This document shows, one piece after another, positions 12,773-24,108 of a stretch of DNA of 64,000 nucleotides. The stretch is from Onchocerca lupi (taxonomy: Eukaryota; Nematoda; Chromadorea; Rhabditida; Onchocercidae). Numbering within the stretch: the first letter of the stretch is position 1; each line of letters opens with the position of its first letter. The DNA lies in the NCBI GenBank assembly GCA_028564675.1, contig JAOVVO010000029.1, positions 1 to 64,000 of the forward strand, written 5' to 3'. Below the pieces are notes generated by a model. That model was not told the origin of the DNA. It made no database searches and saw only the letters and a list, made by a program, of their open reading frames with translations. The translations under genes were made by a program, and so were the position numbers.

Positions 12773-13240
12773 ATGTATGCAAAAATTAAAACAGGATGTT
12801 TGAAATTCATCCGTTTGAATCAGATCAAACTTCGCTTTGAAGAACACATTCATTTGCGAGATGCAGTCCTAAATGACGGTAATACAACTAACGCTGGAAG
12901 ACTAGCGATTTCGCCATCTTCATATACAGGCAAGCCACATCATTTGCATGACGAGATGCAATTGCGTGCTTCGTCACTACGGACATTCAGACCTATTCAT
13001 TACATTTACTTGCAATCCAGCTTGGGACAATATACAAAAATTCTTACTTTCTTGGCAATCGCCAATGGATAGGCATGACATTACAACATTTGTTTCCAGA
13101 CGAAGGTTGAAATCGTTGTTGGATTTCATTGTAAAACATGATGTATTTCGGTCTGTGCGCTTGCTTATCTGTGCATCGGAAGGTTTTGGTTGTAGTCAGT
13201 GAAATGGGAGAAGACTGCCACATGCACATATACTGCTTTT
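12773..13240 (+). pseudogene. Helitron Rep (HUH endonuclease) domain remnant
   Basis: Starting near MYAKIKTGCLKFIRLNQIK, the frame gives the LRDAV.NDGN and SSYTGKPHHLHDE blocks. It then shifts by one frame to RHYGHSDLFITFTCNPAW and DRHDI..FV..RLKSLLDFIVKHDVF. After a stop, a further frame gives GRRLPHAHILLL, whose His-x-His at 13221-13229 is the HUH metal-binding motif of the rolling-circle nicking enzyme. At least one frameshift and one stop break it, so it cannot be active. Confidence 0.88.
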
Positions 13241-13422
13241 AGCAATCCACATATGCATTGCCACACATGTACCACACGCACATATACTAATCTAGCCTTA
13301 TGAAAAAATCACTTCAAACGAAGTCGACGATGTAAATTGCGTCGAAATTTTCGATGAGACGTCGATATGGATTTGTACGAAGTTGTGACGAAAAATATGA
13401 TACATGGACTTTGCGGTACAGG

Positions 13423-13942
13423 CAGTCATATGTAAGTCCGTCGACACTGTTCTGGAAGCAGACAAAGCGGTTAATTATCCTGCAGAATTTTTGAACGTAT
13501 TCGAGCCGCCAGGGATGCCCTCCAAAAAAAAAAGCTGCAACTGAAAATTGGCATGCCAATTATCATGTTGCAAAATACCAACCAGCCAAAACTTTGCAAT
13601 GACATGCGGCATGCAATAAAAAATTTAATGAGCAGCGTCATAAAAGCAACAATCTTGACAGGACATTTCAAAGGTGAAGATTTCCTCATTTCTCGTATTC
13701 CTATGATGGATATGCCATTCTAATTTAAAAGATTGCAATCCCTAATTCGATCGTTGTTTGCATTTAACATCAACAAAGCTCAGGGCTAATTTTTAGAATT
13801 GTGCAGTTTAGATTTAGAGACGGATTGCTTCTCACATATGTTGTAATTATAGCAATTATATGCGTTCGCGAGTTGGCAGACCAGACAATCTTTATATGTA
13901 CAAAGATATAAAAAACAAATAACATTATATACCCACAAGCAA
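13423..13942 (+). pseudogene. Helitron PIF1-like helicase C-terminal remnant
   Basis: The plus-strand reading gives CKSVDTVLEADKAVNYPAEF, LNVFEPPGMP, then in another frame LKIGMPIIMLQN, LCNDMRHAIKN, TILTGHFKGEDFLISRIPMM and FAFNINKAQG (helicase motif VI region). It ends in LDLETDCFSH, RPDNLY-like and TNNIIYPQA blocks. These are the closing elements of the Helitron helicase. Stops interrupt it near 13720 and 13790. It follows the Rep remnant after only about 200 bp, so several kilobases of the ancestral reading frame have been deleted. Confidence 0.85.
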
Positions 13943-14039
13943 TGTGAAATTAAAGATATTAGAAACGTACGCTTTCTCTTTTCTTTCTTTTCCACTTAAC
14001 CAGACTGAGCTACAACAGCAACGCGTAGATATAAAAATA

Positions 14040-14195
14040 TATAAAAACATGCGCATATTCAACGTTATGCCAAAATTTTAAAGCAATAAGTGAGAACTTT
14101 CGGAAATCTAAGATTTTGAACTAATATAAATAAGGCGAGTGTTTAAGAACTCTTGGAGATTTAAGATCTTAAACAAACGAATATTTTATGTTTTT
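14040..14195. repeat. Right repeat flanking the Helitron remnant
   Basis: This begins TAAAAACATGCGCATATTC, then has GCCAAAATTTTAAAGCAATAAGTGAGAACTTTCGGAAATC. A second, diverged copy of the closing block follows (TTTAAGAACTCTTGGAGATTT.., AAACAAACGAATATTTT). It matches 10661-10795 in order and orientation without the GTATTCC expansion. Confidence 0.65.
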
Positions 14196-14507
14196 ATTTA
14201 TATAGCTAACTTGACTGGCCACGTAGAGCGTACATCTAGTTTATAAAAAAAAAAAAAGTAGTGAAAATATGAAAAATAGAAAAAACATAATTCAACGAAT
14301 CAATACAGAGCAAGAGATTTTTATTAATATCACAATTATTCAATAGCAGTTCTTTCTTTCTGATGTATATTTTGAGTTTTTATTAAATTGACTATGGTGC
14401 TTATTCTGTGTCGGACCAAATAGGGACCTTTTTTTTTTTCGGACTTTTTTTCAGTTAAGAGAAAGCATCGTACTGTTATTTATTTTAGTTATTTCCTTTT
14501 TCTGCCA

Positions 14508-14960
14508 GAAAATTCCGGAAGGTGGCTTATTATAAGCAAGGAACGTTAAAACTCAAGAAGCATGAAAATAGTTTCAAATTGACCATAAGCGTGTTTACTA
14601 CCAAAACAATAGACAAAAAAATAAACATGTATCGCTCCAAAATGAATAAACATGATTATCACCAAAAGGAGGTGATAAGCATGTTTATTAGAAACACGTT
14701 TACTAACGAAGGATAAACATGTTTCCCGTTAAAACACTAAAAACATGTTTACCGTCAACATGCTCCTATTAACAGGTAAACAAAGTGGTCGACCAATTTT
14801 GAGGCGAGAAATAGGATATCAGAGAAGAAGGAGCATCGATAGAATATATAAGGTTCGGATTTTAGAGAACAGTCACTTTTGCTATAAGTACTCTAGAACA
14901 GTTTATATAACAATTGTACAACGATCCAAATTGGCATTTCAACTGCAAAAATTCGACAAT
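14508..14960 (+). repeat. Dispersed repeat family B, copy 1 (LTR-like)
   Basis: Family B opens with an ATTCCGGAAGGTGG block. It then has several near-tandem units built on the palindrome AAACATGTTT with CCGTCAA/CCGCCAAAA spacers, then CTCC..TTAACAGGTAAACAAAG, a GAGGCGAGA block, ATATCAGAGAAGAAGGAG, and a TATA-like GAATATATAAGGTTCGGATTT. The reading frames over it are short and do not match known proteins. The TATA-like box followed by a fixed GTTCGGATTT start-like motif resembles a solo LTR or a promoter-carrying repeat. No internal retroelement genes were found. Confidence 0.7.
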
Positions 14961-14989
14961 CCCGATCGACATAAGCGAGAATGATCAAT

Positions 14990-15810
14990 TTAGCTAGATA
15001 TTCTTTGATGTTGTTGTTATCAATAGTTATTCTTCCATCAGTCATTAAGTCTTAGGAGGATTCCTTACTGTCACGCAAACTTCCCATTGCTGACCTTGCT
15101 GAGTCACAGTAGCAGCAAAAATCAATTCAAATCCAACCAATCTGCGAATCACATTATGTACGAGTAAAATCAGATTTTTCTCCAACATTTCTAACGAAAT
15201 ATCCTTTTCTTTGTTTTCTTATTTATATATTATGAATATCGCCAGAAGAATCTTTCCATTACATTTTGTGATGTCCCAAATTACCAAATCATCAGAAAGA
15301 GAATTTTCTTCCGGCAGTTTGATTTTTAACAGCCTTTTTACCTTGTTGTTTGATGGATTTTTTGTAGAATTTATTCAATTTTAAAATGAAGTTGCAATTA
15401 TTTAATTCTATTTCTCTAATTATTGAAAAAAACTTGAACATAGATTGGTTTAAGTAATAATGCAGATGAATTTGGAAATTTGTGAATTAAAAAGAAATTT
15501 ATCTGTTAACTTACTGGGTTTTGAAATTTCGTATTTCATTTAATTAATGATAGAAGCGTCTTGTTAATTATACTCGAATTTGCACTTGAATCAAAACTTG
15601 ACAGCTTTTCCTCTTTTCTTTTCACTACTCACATATAAATTTTGCTTTTTATTTCATGTTTATAATGTAAATTTTTATCAGTAAAATCTCTTTCTTGTTT
15701 TAAATTAAATAAAATTTTATTGATTTAAAAAAAATTGAAATTTATGTTATCGGAAGTCAAGAAATTCTCCAAATTTGTCATATTTACTAACAATTCATTT
15801 TAAAGGAAAA
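14990..15810. other. Cytochrome b5 upstream region
   Basis: No gene is seen. The DNA is AT-rich. The last 30 bases before the cytochrome b5 ATG contain TTTTAAAG, a possible weak trans-splice acceptor 5 nt before the start codon. Promoter elements could not be assigned. Confidence 0.4.
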
Positions 15811-16873
15811 ATGACTGAATTAAAACAAATGACACGAGCAGAGGTAGCAGAACACAATACTAGTAATAATTTATGGATTTGCATCGGAAACAAAGTTTAT
15901 GACCTCACTAAATTTCTCGATGAGGCAAGTTTATTTCAATAACTTTTCAATGTTTTTTAGATCAACTTCAATTATAAAATCCGTATATTCAGCAGCTATT
16001 AATATTTAAATTAACATTATAATTGCAGATAAAGTTTTCTGGGGTAATTTAGTATTCAGCATTCAAATGATAATTTCAATATCAGGTGATAATTTCAGCA
16101 TCCAGGTGGTAGTGAAGTATTGTTGAAGCTGGGTGGTCATGATGCTACTGAAGAATATGAAGATATCGGACATTCAACTGATGCTCGACAAATGAAAGAG
16201 AATTATTTGGTGGGCGAAATAGTTGAGGTAAAAAAAAATGTTTATTCGAAAAGCTATTTTCTCTCCAATATTTTTGAAGTTTTTGTTTATTAAAAGTAAT
16301 TTTCTCATTTCTTTTAGCTTACTGCAAAAAATTTTTACAAGTTTTTTGATAATAAAGCTTTTAGAAACTTTTCGTATTTTAAAATTTAGTTCTGAATATA
16401 ATGGAAAATGCATACAAATTTTTTTTTTATAAAAAGAATAGATAAAATTTCCGAAAACTTTGCTAAAAACGATGATTGACTGTTAATGGTTGCGCTATTT
16501 TGAAAACTTTATCAGTCAAAAATTTCAGGAAGAGAAGATGACATATTCATATGATAAGGAGTTCGAGAAAGAAGATGAAAATAAACGGTAATTTTAGCAG
16601 AAAGTGAATTTATGAACACAAGTAGTAGAAAGAACGAAATTTTCCTGAATTTGATCTCCATCATTACAAAATTTATATGAGCACATTTTCTCACAATGAA
16701 TGATTCACTCAATATTTTAACTGTAATAAAATAATAAAGATGATAAAAATCAATAATATTTAAAATATATCAAATTTAGTTACTCAATTTCGATGGATTC
16801 GGTGGTATTTTATTCAGCATTGGGCATGCTATTCGCTTGCGGATATATGTATTTCTTATATTATTTGAATTGA
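15811..16873 (+). CDS. Cytochrome b5, tail-anchored, four exons
   Basis: This is a complete microsomal-type cytochrome b5 of 131 residues, an electron carrier to ER desaturases and P450s. The exons are 15811-15924, 16099-16227, 16529-16587 and 16780-16873 (396 nt, phases 0, 0, 2). The heme ligands are His39 in HPGG and His63 in IGHSTDAR, exactly the classical 39/63 spacing. They are preceded by the WICIGNKVYDLTKFLDEHPGG-type core. The last exon encodes a single hydrophobic helix (VVFYSALGMLFACGYMYFL) and a short YLN tail, so the protein is anchored in the ER or outer mitochondrial membrane by its C-terminus. Intron 1 starts GCAAGT rather than GT. This GC-AG assignment is forced because E38 must join H39. 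Confidence 0.96.
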
Positions 16874-17589
16874 AGATATTTCAACAAAAATTTATTTCGT
16901 ATTTTTTCACAGAATTTTGCATATTTTTTCAAGCTCGTTACATTATTTCATGCATAATTTAATTGTTTTTATTTATTTCTATCCTCATGACAAAAATTTC
17001 CACAAAATTTCTCGTTCCTTTTTTTGCGTAAGAAATTTATTCAATTTGAAGGAATTTTTATAAAAAATGATATTTGGTATGTCCGCTGTATATATTGAAA
17101 TGTTATTTGATATGGCAAGTTCATTTCGTATTCCAAAAGCTTAACATTACAACTTGATCTTTTTTTATTCTTTTAAAATCCACTAAATAAATTCAATCAT
17201 TTACATATTCAAAAATGGTTGATTTCAATACTGAGATATTATTTATGAAGAAAAATAACTTTTTTTGAAATTTTAATGTATTTTGGAATATTTCTAAACC
17301 TTTTTTTTTTTTTTTTTTTTTGAAGAATTTTAAGTATTTCCTTCTTTTTTTTTTAATGAAATTCGTACTAATAACTAAAACAATTTTCTCAAAAATATTT
17401 TTACTTCATTTGAATAGAGAAAGTAAGAAGTGAATGTTCTGGGAAGAATCAACATTGTTAAATACAGCATTGATAGGGTAGAATCAATAACAGTTTAAGC
17501 AAAGAATCTAAATAATCTATGATTCTCATGGTCTTCATCTTTGAATTTTGTTATGAAAGAAATTTGTGCAAGATTTTTTGTTGAAAATT
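16874..17589. other. Cytochrome b5 3' flank
   Basis: No gene. It holds poly-T runs at 17301-17321 and 17346-17355 and otherwise AT-rich DNA. The cytochrome b5 3' UTR must end here, but several AATAAA-like sites make the poly(A) site ambiguous. Confidence 0.4.
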
Positions 17590-18035
17590 GGAACTTGGTA
17601 CAGATGATTTTGCTGTGTACTAAAGTCTTTGTTATGACAATTTTATTCGCAATAACCACGTCATACTAAGAAAATGATGAATGTCGATAAAACATACAAC
17701 CGACATTTGATAATGCAACTGATAATACGATAATACATACAACCGACATTTGATAATACAACTGATAATACAATTGATAATTTGGACTCCTTTTTTGATA
17801 GTAGAGAAGTTACAAGCGAATTATTGGTGATGGGAACTGATGGACTTTGATAAAGTTTGGAAAGCACCACTCGTCGAATACTGATAAGAACAATGGATCC
17901 AATCTCCTTTAACAGATAATAACTCTTTTTATAATGAAATTTCTTTAATTCATGCCACCATAGCACAACAAAATTTACAATTTATTAATTATAGCATAGT
18001 TTGCGTATACCAAGATATTTACATAAACTTTACAC
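17590..18035. repeat. Dispersed repeat family A, copy 2
   Basis: This is the partner of 6955-7465, with the same ordered blocks (CTTTGTTATGACA.., GGGAACTGATGGACTTTGAT, CTCGTCGAATACTGATAAGA, TTACAATTTATTAATTATAG, TATACCAAGATATTTA). This copy also has an internal tandem duplication at about 17690-17775 built on ACATACAACCGACATTTGAT with CAACTGATAATAC. A minus-strand open frame of 101 codons across it has no support as a gene. Confidence 0.7.
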
Positions 18036-19387
18036 TTCCGATTTTCAACTGTTTACGATTTAGATATAATTGATCGAACAGTCGATTTTTTTTTTTTTTA
18101 ATATTATTTCTTATTATCTTCATCATCGAGAAGCAAGTGAAATTAACAGCATTATTAAGATCATATTCTAAAATATCATTAAAGCAACCACCAATTTAAA
18201 GTTTCGTTCTCTTGAAATATCATGAAAAAAGTGATTTCTTGGCCTATGGCAAGTAGTCCGTTCGAGATATGAAGGCAATGTTCTGTTAAAACAGCTTTAA
18301 GTCTATAAAAAATAAACAATGACAACGTTTTAATACTATTTTATCCAAAATTAATAAAAATAATTATTAATTGAAATGCGAGAATTTGATCTGCTGACAA
18401 AAAGAAACAAAAGTGATTAAAATTGATTCTGAAAGTTCCTCGAGAGTGCTACTATAGAATTCAAAAAAAAAAAGAATGGTAATCGATTGAAATAAGACAA
18501 ATTATTATTTGATGAATATTGATAATATATTCAGCCGATAATTTGGCGATATTAGTTAGTATTTAATAAAATTTAAATAAAATTTAAATATTATGTAAAG
18601 TTGCCATCATATAAGAACTTTTCAACATTTTTTCTAGAAAATGCTGCTATTGCACAACAAGAAATGATACTGCAAACTAGATCATCACTGAACTATAAGG
18701 AAATCAAGATTTTCCATCAGAAGGTTTCGCTGTTTAACTTTAATCTATGAAAAAAAAAGTATCGAATTAAAAAGAGAAAAATAAATTTGACCTACAATTA
18801 ACCTTAAAATTGAATGTTTCAGTAAAAATGAAGTCTTTGAATTTGCATATTAATGATTGCAACTTTAACTTCCCTGCAAGTTTTCAACAATTGTTACTTC
18901 CGTACTGCGAATCATCACATACTCTCGACGAAGTGATATGCAAATTTTGGCGGGTAGCTTTAATCGATGCAAATTGCATATACTAACCTTAATAGAAATG
19001 TTAAGTGATATATTTTCTTTATGCGAGAAAATAGTCCATTGATCTTTAATGTCTGGTTCCAATCTTTTTAATCAATAAATCCCACATTTTTTTACCATTT
19101 TTTACTACATTTTAAAGAATCAAAATTGGTACTAAGTTTTTTTTTTCCATTCTTTATAATTTTATATTAAAAAAAATTCTATTTTTAGCTACTTTCAAGT
19201 TGATAAAAGAGAAAATTTCTTTTAGAGCCAAGTGTGGCCGCTTAAAATAGGTCTAACTAAATTATTTCATGGTTACATATTAGTTATTTCACAGGAAGCA
19301 ATTACTGGATGCCAGGCTGGAAAGTTTTTGTTTGAATTTAGTTAATGAAAGTTTAACTTATCATCTCATGCCTATGTATTCTGAAAA
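18036..19387. other. Upstream region of the 19388 gene
   Basis: No gene is supported. AT-rich with short A and T runs. The final bases before the ATG at 19388 show no obvious TATA box or acceptor, so a 5' UTR exon or promoter may lie further upstream. Confidence 0.35.
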
Positions 19388-22300
19388 ATGAATTTATGGC
19401 TTTGGGCAATGATTTTAACCACTGTCAGTGAAATAGCTATTGTGTCATCAAAAAAAGTTCCACAAACCAAAAAAGAGAACTTCGTCAGGTTTTTTTTTTC
19501 TTTTTCTTTTGTCTCACCTTTAAAATCATTTCCCATGGAAAATTAATTAGTTTCATAAAAATGTTGTTTTACTTAAACAATTTCCCACATTTATAATTTT
19601 AAAACTCATCAGTTTAAATAACGAAATGACTAAAAAATTTTTTTTGAAATTCTATCAAGTTTGGAAAGTCAGGCTAATTTTATCACTATTACAGTTTTAA
19701 AATTAAGCTATGGTCAAATTATTTTGCAAATTTTATCAGACCAAAAGAAGTCTTTGTTCAGATTTAGTTTTTTAAAATTCTAAAACTTTGCAAAATTCTA
19801 AAATAAAATTTTAGTGCAAGAAACAGCAAGCCAAGGCATCCATCATCAAAAGGAATAATCGATCAGGTATGGACGAAAATAAAACGTGTGGTTAAAATGG
19901 TGTATGACAAAATTTTTTGGGCAATTGCAGAATTTTTCGATGGCAAGGTCTTTTCTTCTAAAAAAAGAAAAAAGATTCATTAATTTGAAATTTCTTAAAA
20001 TGATGGGAAAATTTATGTGCTTATCTAAAATTTTCTTTAATTTTCAGAAAAGTGAAGTTTTAGAAAGATTAGAATAGCAATATGATCGCAAAATGTATCC
20101 CACTATAATTTAAATACTTAGGCAGAAGTACTTCTGCTTTTTTAAACAAATCTAAAAATGCTAATTTTGCAATTTAAGTTCACTTGGAAAAATAAATATT
20201 ATAATAATCTGAATTATGATGTAAAGAACTTAATTTCTGAGAACCCACATTATTTCAGCGTTCATACACGTGGAAATTGTTCGGAAAAACTATTCGCATT
20301 GTGATGCCACGAATGCCACGTAGTAGAAAGGAGATTCAAAAACAATTAGCTGCTATTGAAGAATTAATTCGACAAAATCCTATGGATCGATGTCGTGTTG
20401 CAATTTATATTAACATGGCGTGATTATTTCGCTTTTGAATTTTTGAATTATCTTCAACGAGTTTTTTTTGTGATTTGAAATTATTTGTGAGAATAATAGT
20501 TGGATAAATAGTTTGACTGTGAAAATAAGAATAAGACAACAAATTATTTTCTGAACCAATAAATATATCAATTTGTTTTTTTTTTTTTTTTAGAAATTCT
20601 ACCTACTTTTTTAATAAATTAAAAAATCTTTTAACCAATGATAAAAAATTTAATAATAAAATCCGTTTTTTTTTTTTCAGGATTTTTATAATTGGTTATG
20701 CAATATTATTTACTTATAACATATACTGTTATTTTCGTTATCAACGAGCTTTGATAGCTGAAGAGAATAGACAATCAATGTTCAATTTGAATATTTTTCG
20801 ATCAAATTCATCGAAAAATTTGTCATCTGATATCGGAAGGTAAAATTATCAATTTTATCATAAAGTAGATGTCATGAAATGTTATCATAAAAATTTTTAA
20901 TGCTTTCATAAACTTAATTCAATTTAGCCATTTCCTTCTTGCATACTTTTTACATTTGCACAGAATATTTTATCACAATGCAAACCAGCAAATCAATTTA
21001 ATTGATCCATTAGTTTAATTAACAGTGATTTATATTACCTGGTATTTTTTTGATACATTAGTAAGATCAGCTCTCCCACAGTATCTTAGATATTTCAGTA
21101 ATATCCTAAATTATGCAAAGATCTATTATTGATAATTATATACATCGAAGATGATAATTTCACTATGTCCTTCATAGCTAATCATTCAGAAGTAATGATA
21201 CCAGCAAATTTATGAAGATAACTTCATAAAAACTTAAATATACGTCTTTTATTAACTAAATTCGATTTTGTACTTTTGTTAATTTACTTTTATTTGATAT
21301 ATATATTTTCATTGAATAATTAATGAATTAACAAATAGATGATTTGCATTTTGAAATTTTAATTTAGCTATCAAAATTTTGAATTTAGCACTTTCAACTA
21401 AAAAATTCTCAAAAACTTTTTATTTTCTCAAAATAAAAGAAGCGATTGTTTGTTTTTTAGGGTAGCAATGACAACAACAATACAAACTCCTATTAGGTTA
21501 TCAATAAGTCCAGCAGAAACGATTTTAGAAGAAGAAAAAAATGATAAGAGATGAAACTGTGAAAGAAAGCACAACTAAAAAGTCATCAGTTGGCGATTCT
21601 AAAAAAAAAATCGAATTGTAAATTATTCGTAATATCTGGTTATGCATATTATTTGTTGGTTTAGAACAATCTTATATCATATTAAAGCTAAGCATTGATA
21701 TAATGCAAAGACTTTCGAAAAAGATATGTAAAGTTTTATAGCACCATGATATTTAGGAGTCTAACTGTCCCAAAAAGTAGTCTAGAAACTTCATTGATCC
21801 AATTTTATTGCACTAGACTTTTTGTTTGAACTAATCATTAATCTAATTAAAATGCTTAGTCTAATTAATAGCCGTTTTTCATGATGTTTAACAAATATCA
21901 TGCTCTTTTTGTTTAGAACATGTAAAATTAGTTCGCTATAGAATGTGGAAAAAAATTCAATTCAAATTATAGCAGTATTATGAAATTAAATCCTAATATT
22001 TTAAGGTTGCCTCGATGGAAATTTGAATCTTGTCTTATCAAATTTGAAGAATATTTGAAAAGTTTTTAATTATTTAAATTACCAAAAATACAATTAGAAA
22101 AATAATTTATTTAACGATTTTAACAAATATGATCCGCAGAATTAATCCGGAATTATCAGTCAAAGAAGGATTATCAATGACTGCTACAACATCGTTGGAA
22201 AGGATCAAAGAATTGGAAGAAGGGTTTGTTTTCAATATAATGTATCTTATTTTGGCTAAAGTAAATTTATTCAAAGTTGAAGGAGCAATAATTGAAATCG

Positions 22301-23513
22301 GCATCTAAATTTTGCAAAAATTTTCTGTTCATCTCATGAAAAGTAAACAATTAGTTCTACTTATCAGAAAAAGATGAAATTGGTACGCAAATTAAAAAAA
22401 TTCTGCTATTGCAAACAATCTTTTTGTTGCATAAAGTATTTTAATTATGTCTGAAAAAAAGATTAAATATCATTTTAACAAAATCTGCGAATTAACAAGT
22501 TTTTCAGCAAAAAAATTAATTAATTGCTTTCTAGCTTGCTTAATGTGCCGGAATTACTCGATGATAGCGATGAAATGTTATCTACATGATGAGGTTATTC
22601 TATTTTAATCGAATTTGAAGATCACAGATTTGACCGCGACATTTATTTTTAAAGCCTTACATTAAATATTGATGACCTAGAAAATCTAGGAAATTATGGA
22701 TGATGAGAAAAGCAATTATTAAGTTTTAATAATTTTTAATTCGAAATTACAAGCATCCAGTGGACAACTCATATGAAATCGAAAGAATTTTTTTCTTTTG
22801 GTGACTGTAATGGAGAATTAAGAAAATATTGTAGAACTTCAACGAAATTTCGGTGCTTATTGTGAAAATTATTTGATAATTTAATACTCATAGAATGAAA
22901 AAATTGAACTGGCCTTTTTTTAATAAACAAATTAAAACAGAATCCATAAAATATAACCATTTATTTTCTTTCTTTTTGGCAATTTGCTAGAAATTCATAC
23001 GTCTCTTATTGAAGAAATTGAAATTAAATTGATTTGAATAATTTGATAGTAATAGAATATAGCACAACAATACTATAAAATTAAAAATCTTTTAAAAATA
23101 TGGAATTAAATAATGACTTTTTTGTTTGTTTTAGGAAATAAATGAATTAGAATAGAAATTTTTCGAATTATTATAGGATCGAAGGTCGAAATTCAACTTT
23201 ATCATCTTTCAGCAGTGAAAAAGAAGCTTAAGATTTTTTAAGATCCAGTGAAATAGTATTATTACAAATAGTAGTATTAATCAAACGTGGAAATTCAAAT
23301 ATATTATTTTCAGCTGAGTACGAAAATGTCGCAAGCGAAAGTTTAGAAAATAATTATGCAATGATGTCAGTGAATGTAGAAATGGAAGATGAGAATCATA
23401 AATTGGACGTTATAGTGATGGAAAATTCTTTGAAAATAAATGAAAAAAAAAAAGAAAACTGTGAAAACAAATTGTACCTAGCAATTGGACTTAAAATTTC
23501 TACTTCATTATAA
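19388..23513 (+). CDS. Signal-peptide, single-pass membrane protein with alternative tails
   Basis: This gene is not recognised. The proposed longest chain is 19388-19488, 19815-19947, 20259-20419, 20681-20839, 21461-21496, 22140-22223, 22535-22576, 23177-23214 and 23314-23513. It sums to 954 nt (317 residues) with all phases matching. The N-terminus MNLWLWAMILTTVSEIAIVS looks like a signal peptide. A basic segment follows (MPRMPRSRKEIQKQ), then one membrane helix formed across an exon junction (INMA|IFIIGYAILFTYNIYC). The cytoplasmic tail is acidic and Ser/Thr-rich, with SVNVEMEDE-like and LLDDSDEM segments. Exon 2 has an internal donor after 19866 (GTATGG) that removes 27 residues in frame. 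Several 3' exons can end at an in-frame stop if not spliced on (21554, 22589, 23231). A short exon at 20048-20077 would end the protein before the membrane helix. The first four exons are much better supported than the order of the 3' exons; the weak GTTATC donors are a caveat. Confidence 0.55.
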
Positions 23514-24108
23514 ATTCAAAAAAAAAAAGAATTATTTTTTGAACATTATGGAAAAGATTCATTTGTTGAAATAGTTTCCACAGAAAAGCTCACTTTCTCT
23601 CTTACTTCTAAGGATGAAATTAAAATTTTTTTTTAAATTTTCAGAGATTTTTTCAAATTGAAACCAAAAAATAATATTATGATGACGGAGAAATTCAATA
23701 GCCTATCTAGGAGATGAATAATCGTTACTTGTTGAAAATTCCGAACTTTCTAGGATTTAAAAATGTATTATGAAAGAGAGATGGCACTTGTCTTCGATGA
23801 AGTTAATTCAATTCTGCAATTTTTTAATAATCATCTGTGTTTTTCATCGTTGTCTTTTGCTCGTTACTTCAATAAATCTTTCGTCTTTTCTTGTAAAAAA
23901 AACGAAAACTTGGATTGTTAAACTTTAATTGTTGAATTTCGAAAAAATAAATGTACATTATGAGATGGAAACACGTAGAGGAAGTAATTGGATAATGTTA
24001 TATCCAATAAGTTACCTTCAATGTTTTTGCACTTTTCCTAACGCTGCCAATGAACCGCAGTCTATGTTTCTCGTCTTGAAGAATAATACGCGATAATAGA
24101 AGCTATCG
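23514..24108. other. Spacer
   Basis: No gene is seen. AT-rich, with an A run at 23520-23528, and probably includes the 3' UTR of the upstream membrane-protein gene. Confidence 0.35.

Larger units (their letters stand above)
10980..13950 (+). mobile_element. Degenerate Helitron, Rep and helicase remnants
   Basis: This is a decayed rolling-circle transposon. Reading the three plus frames in turn gives, in Helitron order: an N-terminal region (QMTSFGA near 11705, then LLPLPDG, PAGEHVRR, DEVAIVIVG near 12100, YRLMIRENEDN near 12325); the Helitron_like_N region (IRLNQIKL, YIHLRDAV-like, SSYTGKP, LFITFTCNPAW); the HUH motif LPHAHILL near 13215; MIHGLCGTG near 13400; and then directly the C-terminal part of the PIF1-type helicase ending in INKAQG and YPQA. 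The middle of the protein (zinc region to helicase motifs I-IV) is missing. Many stops and frameshifts show it is dead. Neither a 5' TC nor a 3' hairpin-CTRR end could be fixed, so the borders are approximate. Confidence 0.88.

Noticed and set aside
14211..14245. Possible Helitron 3' end (CTAG followed by T)
   Set aside because: CTAG is present but there is no convincing GC-rich hairpin 10-12 bp before it, so the end could not be fixed.
17661..17966. Minus-strand frame of 101 codons
   Set aside because: It overlaps repeat family A copy 2 and is not conserved in copy 1.
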